Below are positions 1 through 10,400 of a stretch of 64,000 bases of DNA, piece after piece. Both the position numbers and the translations under genes were made by a program. The notes under the pieces were generated by a model. It was not told the origin of the DNA, searched no databases, and saw nothing but the letters and a program-made list of their open reading frames with translations. Numbering within the stretch: position 1 is the first letter of the stretch; each line of letters opens with the position of its first letter. Source of the stretch: Hippasteria phrygiana (Eukaryota > Echinodermata > Asteroidea > Valvatida > Goniasteridae). The DNA lies in contig JAZGUH010000484.1 of assembly GCA_037893225.1 (NCBI GenBank), forward strand, positions 1,612,001-1,676,000, given 5' to 3'.

Positions 1-525
1 CCGACGCGAACTGGTTAAGATCTGCTCAGCAAAAACGGGTCTACAGTCAAAATCCGATGTAATGTCTTGTGACTGTTTCTCTGATCAGTTTTGCTGAATA
101 CATATTTTTGCTTGTATCCATGTTTGCGACTAATCAGCTCCATGAAATTTGCTCCTTATCTGACCTCCGCCCCTTATCTGACCTCCGACCTTTTTTTCCT
201 GACTGGCCCCCCTGTGCTAGTCAACGGTACATTTCACTTGCCCTTATAAAGTTTCACTAGCCAGTTGCACCATTTGACAATTTTACAAATACTGTGAGGA
301 ATGCTCAAATTATGGGACAGCAATTGGTGCCATGGTAAAACAAGTTTAAAATATGATGAAAAAAAGGTTTAGCCTGAGAACAAAAACAAATGTGAAAATA
401 AAAAGAATTCTAGGAATTACATGAAATAAAGGAGGATTGTGTCTAACAAATCTTTTTTGCTTTATTCACTTCATAAAGTTGCAGATTTTTTACTAGCCCA
501 CCAGGCAACCTAAGAAGGAAGTTTG

Positions 526-570
526 ACTAGCCCGGAGCAGTCTTGACTAGTGTTTGTACACCGGGCTAGT
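526..570. repeat. Short inverted repeat, ACTAGCCCGG arms
   Basis: Perfect 10-bp arms at 526-535 and 561-570 (ACTAGCCCGG / CCGGGCTAGT) flank 25 bp that again contain GACTAG. Related CTAGCC words occur at about 249 and 492. This may be the end of a degraded foldback element. Confidence 0.5.
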
Positions 571-2226
571 AACTAAATTCAGGCCTGCATAGGCATCTTT
601 CTCCTGTTACCATGCAGTTTGGGCTTTTGGCCAAATCCAGACAGCTTAGCTAATGATTTGCCCAGATAGTGGTTCTTTATTCTTGGCTGGTAACATCCCT
701 GGGAATTTAGACAGGAAAAGCCCAGTTTCAAGTGTAAAGATCCAGTGAAAGGTTGTCAGTCCCGTGTTATTACCAACTCACTCTTGGCTCCTCTCCATTG
801 GAGCATCCTCCTTCTTTTTCCAAGCCATAAATCCGTCCCAAAGTCTAGGTTGTCAGTTTTGTGATCCCCTAATTTCAAAAACTGTCGGTGAAAAATCCCC
901 AGGAAGTGTCCTCCCTAACCTTGGGGGCCAGGATGGGGGGAGGGGGTGTCAAACTTGGCTTATTTGTTCTGTTCCAGTTCTCTTCTTTCCCCCTCTTTCA
1001 GTATCACCAGTTCCGTAGGGAACCTTCCGTCCCCAACAAGACCCCATCCTCACCCCTCCCTTTCCTGACTGTCTTCATTTGGGGAAAGGACGTTTTGTGA
1101 CTGACAGGCAGACGGGATGCCAGTATTGCCCTCACATAATGGAAGATGATAGTATTGGCTATTTGCATCTAAGCCCCCTGTCCAATTCAATTCTATGTCA
1201 CTTTGGAGGCGTCATCTTTCCCTCGTCAGCTTAATTTGCGTTAACAGCTGAATTTAAGCTTGTGGAAACAAGTCAGTGTCCTTAACGTTGTTTAGAACTG
1301 TGACCTCGGTGTTTCTGCCGAGTGTCAAGGTTATGGTGTGGGACCAATGCAGTGGCAGAAATGCAGTTGTCCAGATGGGACTACGACCCAAGCAAGGGGA
1401 TAGTTGGGCTTGTGTCCTTGAGCAAGACACTTAGCCGCTTAATTTGCATAACCCCAAAATCCATCCATTTCTGAAAATTACTGAAAGCAAATGTACAAAT
1501 CATGTGTCAGTGGGTTATTTCACAGTGGTAGGTTTTGGAGGATACAGGAATGTTCGTAGAAAAACTTGCTAAGGAGTTGAGGTTAACATATGCTGTTTGT
1601 ACTTGTCAAACCTTTGGTGTAGTACAGGTAGTTTCCATGTTTGGCTTTGCTTTTTAATAAGTTACATGCTTCAAAGTATTGTACAATGTTCAAGGCAGTG
1701 ATTTTTAAGATGGCTGTCCGTGATAAAGACATTGAAGCAATCAGTGTTGAAGATCAGAACGGAGATCTCCAATCTTTGCTAAGAAGTGCATACTTCTGAA
1801 GATGTCGGTTCACGAGATGACAAAAAAATAATCAGAGATTGGAGCAAGCCCTCATTGAGTGAAGGAACAGATTCTTGTAGTCACGGTGGCTTGAATGGAC
1901 TTTGAACTAATAAAGGAAGTGCTGTCAGTTTCGTGAACCCATAGCCCATTTTATAGTGCAATTGCACCTCCTAAGGGTAAGTGGCCCCCTCTCTTCCTCC
2001 CCTTTGCCCCACCCCGTTTGGGGGAGAATCAAGTCTTCCGTTATGCTGAGTCTCCATTTTTTTTATAACTTTGCATGGAGGCAAGAACTTTGAATCACGT
2101 GTGATTTTACAGGTACACACAGTTGGCCTACTATTGACCAATTTCTACTTACCAGAAGATATTCCCTAGCATTCTTTGTCCATCAAAATATTCAAATGGA
2201 ATAAGTTATTCATCGTGGTAAGAAAT

Positions 2227-2329
2227 AATTAAAGCAATACTTACATGTATCCGTTGTCTGACGATGTAGTCAACGATGTTGACATCGTTGACTACATCGT
2301 CAGACAACGGTTTAAGTGTTGCTTTAATT
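2227..2329. repeat. Long near-perfect palindrome (foldback element)
   Basis: Inner arms of 29 bp (2251-2279 and 2282-2310) are perfect and separated only by TG. Outer arms (2227-2243 and 2313-2329, AATTAAAGCAATACTTA-type) pair with one mismatch. The structure spans 103 bp. Such a small centre fits a foldback/MITE-type element rather than a microRNA precursor. It lies in the NPM intron or upstream region. Confidence 0.85.
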
Positions 2330-2388
2330 AATCAAAATATTATTCAATGATATAATCTACTGCTACAAACCGATTGCTAGCTGGAATG

Positions 2389-2439
2389 ACCTGAAGTCAG
2401 TTATATTATAAAAACTGGATCACCGTTTTGACTTCAGGT
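2389..2439. repeat. Inverted repeat with ACCTGAAGTCA arms
   Basis: Perfect 11-bp arms at 2389-2399 and 2429-2439 surround an AT-rich 29-bp spacer. It lies 60 bp after the large palindrome and may belong to the same insertion. Confidence 0.55.
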
Positions 2440-2680
2440 GGCTCATGTAGTTATTGAATGGTACATCCAGGTATTTTGCATTCTGTTTGCCCACTTTGAA
2501 CCTATTCATTGAATGCCATAATTGGGTACTGCGTGAGAAGCATCCTGTAGTTTTGATATAATAACTCTATGCCTGAAATAGTGGATAAAAGTTAGGCTGG
2601 CATGATATTTGGTCCTTGCGGAATGTTTCTCAAACATTAAATGATGCTCACATAAATACATTTTCAAATTGAGCACAAAA

Positions 2681-2742
2681 AAAACTGGCTGGAGCGAGAT
2701 TTGAACCTGCAACCAGGTTCAAATCCCACTCTTGCCAGTTTT
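2681..2742. repeat. Head-to-head tRNA-SINE ends forming a foldback
   Basis: Arms of 29 bp (2681-2709 and 2714-2742) pair with about four mismatches across a 4-bp centre. Each arm is the same SINE end: a tRNA B box (GGTTCAAATC) followed by a CCAGTTTT tail. The right-hand tail continues with CTTTGTTCACTTTG, also seen inverted at about 6020-6035. Two SINE ends therefore seem to have joined head to head. Confidence 0.7.
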
Positions 2743-3682
2743 CTTTGTTCACTTTGAAAATTCATTCAAATTACGTAGTCGGTTTGTTTGACGATAGCAA
2801 AAATTAAGGTGTTTTTTTTAATGACCTCACTTCTGTGGTAATAAATAGAAAATAGCATAACCATGCAATCCCAAAAGTGTCTAAAAGGTTATAAAATGAC
2901 TTCAGATTGTGATACAGGGGCCAAAAGCAATGCATACAGAGATGTATTCAAGTCAGAAAAACCCATTTCATGTGCCCCCTTTAATGCGCCCCCCCCTCCT
3001 CCTCCTTCCCCCTCCCTCCTTGAAGTGTTTGTTAGTTCGGGCTGCCTTCTTCTCTCTCTTCACATCAGGCCGATGATGGATGCTATGTTTAGTTTCCTCA
3101 TTTGGTGTTTCCTGGTGACTTTAAAGTGCAAAGAAAACACCCAGCGCACGTCCGAGACCCTAGCTAGCTGAGTGACTGACTGACTGACTAACTGGCTAGT
3201 CGGCCTCAAAAAGAAAAGAAAAAAATCATGTCAGAATGGGGCTACTGAAGGATGGCCAGAGATCACCCATGCGAAACAAATGGGGATATGTCTGGGTGGT
3301 TATTAACACCAGAAAATATTTCTGGTATTGGGTGACCTCACAAATGCGCCGATCCTGACTGCCGAGGCACGTAGCGGCACTGAAGCACTTAATTTCCAAT
3401 AAAGTGTGGCTCCAGTTATTTTTTTCGCCCCTTCGGGTCATAAACCTCGGCTGAAAGTGCCAGGATTTGGTTCAGCGACATATTTTTCTACATAAATCTT
3501 TGAAACATTGGTTTTTTATTTCAATATATTTTTATTAACAGTAAAGCAGTGCCTTTGAGGTTTTTTTTTTTAGAGGAAATGACTGAATGGAGAGGTGATG
3601 CATGTTTAAAATTAGTGACCTGTGTTCAGTTTTGTACGTGTACTTGTATGATGATGGAAACTCCCTGTAGAATTGGTTTTAA

Positions 3683-4117
3683 ATTGGTATTGTCTAGAAT
3701 CAAAAGGACATTTGTGACCGGCTCTGCAAAAAGGGCTATTATGTCGCAAAATTTTAAAAATGAGTTATATACATAGTTTGACCCCTGTGGCATTTTGTGT
3801 TCTCGAGATATCTTAACATTTGTATACTCCTATTTTCCCAATTTAACGGAAGTGCGTTTAGAGATACAGGCCTTTAAACACAAAAAGTGCAAAGAAATAA
3901 GATAGAAGAAATTTTTCTCAACATTTATTTTTTCATCTTTATTTATTAATATGAATGTTTCTGAAAATATAGATATAACAGAAGCCAAAAAAACAAACAA
4001 AACATTTGTTTTGCCCGCTTCACATAGAACTGCCCTGTGTGTGTTTTCACATTTTGCGACAATACCCCTTTTTGCAGAGCCGGTCACATTTTCCCTTTTA
4101 TCTCAAAAGTGGCCAAT
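3683..4117. mobile_element. Non-autonomous TIR element (about 435 bp)
   Basis: Long imperfect inverted arms (about 3683-3756 and 4046-4117) contain a perfect 22-bp core at 3714-3735 and 4066-4087, which starts GTGACCGGCTCTGC. The outermost bases are ATTGG / CCAAT. The interior has no transposase ORF, so this looks like a MITE. The superfamily cannot be assigned from the ends alone. Confidence 0.7.
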
Positions 4118-4339
4118 CAGCTTTCTGATTTGATTGAAAGTTAATCTCTAACAATGTTTTGTCCTTGGAAATTTGTAATGGAAATATTGCCAATTTTGGT
4201 CATTAGATTAAAAGTCGCAGTGAATGAATTTTTAACGCTACCTACCCCCACGCCTCATCCATTGGTGCAACCCCAACCCCACCCCAAATTTTCAGGAGTT
4301 TCATATTGTATAATCAGACAACCCATCTCTTTACTGCAG

Positions 4340-4405
4340 GGCCAAATGAATGGAACGACGGCCAAAGGGGACAGCAAAGCCAAGGCAACACCAGCTGTCA
4401 AACCA
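4340..4405 (+). CDS. NPM1: NPM exon: basic linker (exon a)
   Basis: A 66-nt exon of 22 codons, phase 0 at both ends. It follows a TTTACTGCAG acceptor and is followed by a GTGAGT donor. It encodes GQMNGTTAKGDSKAKATP and then AVKP: hydrophilic, Lys/Ala/Thr-rich and lacking acidic clusters. In position and composition it resembles the disordered basic linker of vertebrate NPM1 (NQNGKDSKPSSTPRSK) between the acidic tracts and the C-terminal domain. An in-frame ATG at 4346 has A at -3, so a short product starting here cannot be excluded. The acceptor argues that it is an internal exon. On its own this exon would be weak evidence; the phase match and the downstream exons support it. Confidence 0.75.
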
Positions 4406-7400
4406 GTGAGTACACATGCTTTAATTCCTGTTACTCAAAGCGTGCTGTGGGCTTGGGCTTCTTTTTTTTTTTTTTTGAGTCGACTCCTTGAAGTAAACAA
4501 TTTCTGCTTCCTTGGAGTAGATTCCAAGCAGCGCCTGATAATTCTGAAACTTAACAGCTACAAACAAAAAAGGATTTAAAGATTGCGGATTTCCTGCATT
4601 GAGCGTGCCGCACTTCACAGAGCCAACTGTTTCATCCATGAAATCAATCATGATGCCCAGCAGATTCAAAGGATGCACAGCTGATGTTGATTCTGAATGG
4701 AATTGCAATTGCTACTCGGTCGATTCCAGAAATGTTGGAGTCGCCCAAGCCTAGCATCGCTCTGGACTTCTTTTTTTATAGAACAAATCAAATCAGTTGT
4801 TACTTTAATATCATGCCCAATGGACAGCCTGGATGACTTTCCTTTAAGGGAATTTTTCTTGAGCAGCGTGTTTTTTTTGTGTTTTTTTTTGCCAATCTCT
4901 TGCCCAGTGAAATTGACCTGGTCAGTTTAACCGAGACGATTAGTTCAGTGCGAACAATGCAAGTTGGAAAAAGTAAAAACCTGAGATAGCTGTGTGAGCT
5001 TATAATACATAGGCACACCATGCATGTGCTGCAAGTTTATGATTTCTTCCGAGTCAAAAGTCCAGGAGCGAACAGCGGTAACATGTAATCATTAGGCCTT
5101 TCAGTAAATTTCGCCCAAAAAAATAATCAACTGCAAATACAGTAAATGCTGAAACCCTATCTCCTCTGCAGTTGTCCACACCCCTGGTTGCTTTCGGTAT
5201 TTTTCTATTATCTCAGTCTTTGATGTTTCATTGATTTTCTTGGGTTTTTTTTCTGGTGGAGTTTCTTCTGTTTGCATGGTGCCGAAATGCAAAGAATTTC
5301 TCCATGCCTGTCATTTGTGGCCTGATCACTATGTCGGGACTATTACTAATCCCTCATCCCTCAGTAACCCATAGCCAGAGGGAGTTTCGAGGAACCATTC
5401 TTGATCCCCTGGATCGCCCAAATTGTCCTGGAGGGGTCAGTATTGACAAGGCAATAAGGACCATGAAGACCCCTAGACAAATTGGAATTGGATTCTTGGG
5501 ACCTTTCCTTAGGGGGTGAGGGGGCATGATGGGTGAAATGAGAAGTCGGACACCCAAGTCAAGTTTGGATACTCAATGTTTGTTGTTGGGACTTGATTCA
5601 GCTGGCTGGTGTTGCTGATCTGGCATATGACCTGAGTGACCCGAGTCCATACACTCGGTGGTGGATAGTTTGATTGTATTATCAGTTATGCTTTGAACTG
5701 GTCAGGTTGCTTTGAACTTACTTGTCTTGTCTAGTACTGCAGTGTCATGGGTTCACATTCCGCACAGTGGTACTTTCCTTGCCTTTTACCTCAGTGACGT
5801 TGGTTCACATCGCACAGTTGCTTCTCTCCTGTGAGGGTTGAGAACTAGCTTGCACTAGTCTGAAACTGATCTCATCGCCTGATGACCAGGGATAGTAATT
5901 GTGAAGCGCTTTAAGACATTTGGATAAAGTGTTGCATAAGAATTTTCAGTTTCTTCTGGGATGCCGCTTATTTTTCCCATGTGCAAGTCAAGTTTGTTGG
6001 AGGGACCCATCTTTTTCCCAAAGTGAACAAAGAAAACTGAAAGGAGGTGGATTTGAACCTGCGACCTCCGGAATACCGTATCGTTGCTCTACCAACTAAG
6101 CTATCTTGCCCTATCAAGATGCAGGAGCCATCTTGTTAGCCTTGATATCCTTAATTCTCATTTAGTTGTTGGTTGTCAAGGGAAACCTTTCAAATGTCCT
6201 CATTTTTGCCCGTTTTTAATTTACAATGAGTCGTCTGCTTCTACGCTAATGAAAAAATATGAATCTGTGACTGTTTTTTATAGTAAAAGTAGAAATATAC
6301 ATTGGAAAGATAAATATAATTGGCTAAAAGGGGAGATGTAACATTTTTTTTATCCTACATGTACGTGTATTTGCAGGGGGGAAAAATTAATAATCACTGT
6401 GGGTAGACACGGAGAAGTGGGCTTTGAAGCCCACTCAATCCAGCGTACATAGTCGGCCGCAATCATGTCAAACCACTCAAACAAATGTCAAATGTTTTCA
6501 GACTCAAGCTGGCAACGGTTCGAAAGTTCTTCTCTGGCAGATTTGCGTCAGTGCCCGTCGCATATTTGACACGACACCTTCATCTTGGCCACGACGCCGT
6601 TATGTGTTGAGCTCTGAGCAGGAAAAGAAAAAAAAAATGTGTGGGTTGGGTGTATATTTGTTTATGGCACACTTGTACGGTGTGCACAGGAAAGCAAAGA
6701 AATTCTAATTTGCTATGTAACGAGCCCTATTGATTTTAGAGTGGCGTTAATTACAGAGGGGGGGTCGTGGTGGGTTGCGGGGATACCCTCGTACGGCAGA
6801 GACATTATCTGCTCAAACTGCTGCCCACGCACCAGATCAGCGATTCACACGTGTCTGATATTGAGCTGACAGAAGGACGGACGCCTGCGTGGGTACAAGC
6901 CATAACATTTGAGCTGCTGATGTACATGTACGGAACCGTGTCCAACAAAAGGGGGTGTTTGTAGATCTGCGTCACCTTTCTGAGGAGGCGTGGGCAGTGC
7001 AAGATGACTCTCGGGGTGCATATTGGTAAATTAAGATGTGTCAAGAGTTACGTGGCTCATTAGAAATTGATTTTGACTTGTTTTTCAGAAGTGGACATGT
7101 ACAAACATGTATAGTCTCTCTCGTCGTGTGACATGATACACCTACATATGTTTGCATGCAATAGAGCATCGAAGTCTGACGTCAGTTGCCGCGGCAACTG
7201 GTTCCAAACACATGTAGTTTAGAATGTATTCTGGTTCCAAACATTGCATTGATTGACGTCATCACTTCGGTACTCTATGTTCTCTGTTTCTATCCGACTA
7301 AATGCACATTTTTTTGTTTTGACGCTGCCATACATTTTTATTTTGTACAACTTAATGCATCAATTTTTCAGATTTTATAATCATGATTAGTTTTGCTGTT

Positions 7401-10400
7401 AATCTTACATCTTAATTACCTGTTTGATTTTATGTGATTTGATTTGATGGGAGAGGTGACTTGGTCTCACCAACGGTGGAAGTTCCCCCCCCCCCCCCAC
7501 CCTCCCACTCCCACCCTGGAGCTATAAACATAGGTTTGAAAATTGGGATAATTTATCTGGAATCTGTCAAATCGTCCTCTATTTAGATCTGGGCCCAGGA
7601 AAACCATATTGGTGGTAGGGTTGGCAATTCAAAATGTCGCCAACCCTACCACCTCTGATTGTATCCCTTATAGTACCTAGAGTGCTTTTAGCCTTGTATT
7701 GGGTGATTTTAATATTGTTTTAAAGTACCGTTCACAATAGCCATGTTTTATGAATTTGTGCTTTTCAAGTTTTTGTCTGTCCTGCATGTATTATGACTTA
7801 AACAGTTAGCAATTTCGTGAATCACTACAAACTCATTTTTGTATGATATTGTCTTTGCTAGAGTAGATCTTAAATTCAGTCGAGTTAAATTAAACGTACA
7901 TACATGTACACATAATTCCATTGTTCTAAGCAAAAATTCTATTCATAAATATTGTCTTAAATAGTAATAATGTACAGGCACAAAAACAATCCCCCAGATG
8001 AAATTCAGAATACCAACATATATATGCATGTACAAAGGGCTGGATAATTATACATCCAGTGTCCTGTAGATAAACTTGACCTTTGGTAACCAGTGGTCAA
8101 AGACAAGAAGACATGTCTGTAATTGCCCCATACCAGACTGTTTGTTATTGTTAGGTGTATTCATTACTGCAAATCCGGAATCACCGGTGTACTTTCTACT
8201 CTAATTAATCGGGGGAACTTTGACTGAATATCTAAGGCTAGTAAGATACAGTACATGCCTTGTTTGTTTGTTTATTAAGGCTAATTTAACAAACAGAACC
8301 AACTGGGGTCATTTTCATGCCCTTCATGGCTCTGCTCCCCAATACAACATTAGCTTTATAACTGACTCATTACAATCCCTCTAGGCGCTTAAGATCTTCC
8401 AATGCTTCTTTGCTTGTTGTCCCTCATACTCACAATTCTTGGGGGGATCGATCTTTTTCTCATGTGGGCCCCCATCTCTGGAATGGACTACCACTCCATA
8501 TTCGCACTGTTTCATCCGTCTGTGACTTCAAAATTGCTCTTAAGACCCACTTATTCCAGGATAGCTACAGTATGTTTGGTTAAAGGATTTTTGATTCATT
8601 TTTTATTTATATTGTTGTATTGCGCCCTGAGCGTCATTTTGGCGGATACCCGCGCGTTATAAATGTTCTTTTATTATTATTATTATTATTATTACTATTT
8701 TTATGGAACTGCCTAAGCACAAAATTTTGCTTAGTACAAAAAAGTCTTGCTTAGTGAAAACAGGTTACCAGCCAAAACACCATGTGATTTTCATGCTGAG
8801 TAAATCACACACAAGCAATAAGCATCACATTTGGTGAAAATTTGGTTTGTTATCCCGTTTTTTCAGAAGGAAGATTTGTCGTGCTTAGAAGCTCCGTAAA
8901 ATTGGCATCCGTTCTGGTTGTCTCATCTATAAAACAGTTACTTGTATCGGATCGAATTAAACTACAGTAACCGCCCGGCACTAATCAGTGGCAGATAATT
9001 CAAGAAGAGAAAGCCAGCTTTTTTTGATAATGGGATATATATTTCTGTATTCGTTTCATGATTTGTTATGGTAAAGATGAATGTGCAAATCAGCAATGAA
9101 TATATATTCAAAGCTTATGTTAAACATTTTCACCGTCTTGTGTTGTTTCAGCATCACAACCTATCCCCTATGCTGCCACTATCCTGGGCAGGTGGATCTA
9201 ACTTTAGTCCGATAGTCTGAACACGACCGATGATGCACATGCATGCGCTGGCTAATTAAGTGGTTTCAAGGTACCGCCCATCCCGAAAATACATGAACGG
9301 TAACATTTGTTCTATAAAAAGCCCCCAAACAAATAGAGCTTCCATGCAGTCGGGGATGAGACAGGCGCATCCTGATTCCCATACCTGTTGAACCCCCCCC
9401 CCCCCCCCCCCAACCCTTGTCTTTCTTTCCCTCATCTCAGTCACAGTTCCCAGCCGCTGTTCCTCGTAAGAAAACTTCCTTCTGCCCGCATAATCCCCTC
9501 GAGACCGCCTCCTTGTATTGATCTGTGCTTGGGGGGGGGGGGGGGGGGGGGGGGTGGGGTGCTAACTAGAGCGGGGAGGCAAGCCTCTGCTCAGTCGCTG
9601 GCCATGATGTGAATACACCATTGTTACTCATTTTAATAAGAAAGTTGGTTTGTTTTGCATAATTAATATGGCGCGGTTGGTACAGCGTTGTGCAGATGGC
9701 ACACAGCTGATGTTTCCTGCAGTGTGGTCATTTTTTTCCACCGACATGACTTTGGTCTGTGAATGTTAAATATACAATTTAATATGAACTTTAAACCTAA
9801 CCCCCTTTAATTGTTTTGATATGGCCCTCCTAAATCCAATAATTTCCACCAACTGAAATGAGAAGGCTGCTAATATACAAAATCTAATTTTTGTTGGATT
9901 TTAAAGTATACCACCTACGTACACATCAGCCTTGGCATTTTGCAGCTACCCTGCTGAATCTAATCAAATACAACTTAAATTTTACTAGAAGTCTACTTCC
10001 ACCCGGCTAAATACGACAATCCAACACCCCATGTAGTTTGTGTATACTGCTATAAAGTCCAACAGATTACATCTTTTTACCATTGTTGGATTTTGTTGGA
10101 GTTTGTTGGATTTAGCAGGGTTTAGGGTTAAGAAAATCGAGCATTCAGCACTGGTGGATCCAGGGGAAGGGGCGGGCCATGTGTGGTCATTACGTGAAGT
10201 TGTTATTTTTAGGCACTTGGCAGGCAAAAATGGCACCACCAATGTCAAAAAGGGGCCTAACCCATCACATATTAACTACATTTTCTGCAAAGTGTGTGGA
10301 ATTATATTTTCAAGGGTTTTTTTTCACAATTTTTTTGTCCCAGGTAAAAGGCAAGGCAAAGAAAAAGGTGCTCACGTTGGATGAAATCAAAGAGAAGATT

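Larger units (their letters stand above)
1..4339. other. Intron or upstream sequence of the NPM gene, no exon seen
   Basis: I searched for the acidic-tract and core exons expected upstream and found none with splice sites and Asp/Glu-rich coding. The ORFs here are short and interrupted. The stretch holds foldbacks (526-570, 2227-2329, 2389-2439, 2681-2742), a TIR element (3683-4117), a short direct repeat near 151-188 and a repeat-like piece at about 1381-1460. Confidence 0.6.
4406..10343. other. NPM intron a-b (5.9 kb)
   Basis: The intron is bounded by GTGAGT and CCCAG and has no further coding exon that I recognise. It holds a degraded tRNA-like repeat (about 5738-5945), a tRNA-derived SINE (6018-6115), a TIR MITE (7161-7278), a hairpin repeat (7451-7710), a non-LTR 3' end (8270-8694), a MITE (8702-8905), two long homopolymer runs (9393-9411, 9531-9554) and a TIR element (9948-10121). 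Confidence 0.75.

Noticed and set aside
2227..2329. Possible microRNA precursor
   Set aside because: The arms are near-perfect with a 2-bp centre, leaving no loop; this fits a foldback element.
4346..4405. ATG at 4346 as the true start of the NPM protein
   Set aside because: A good acceptor directly precedes the exon, and family knowledge demands an N-terminal core upstream. A short isoform remains possible but unsupported.
6018..6115. Possible genuine tRNA gene
   Set aside because: A and B boxes are good, but no anticodon stem-loop or acceptor stem pairs well, and the same sequence with the same tail occurs elsewhere. It is a SINE head.
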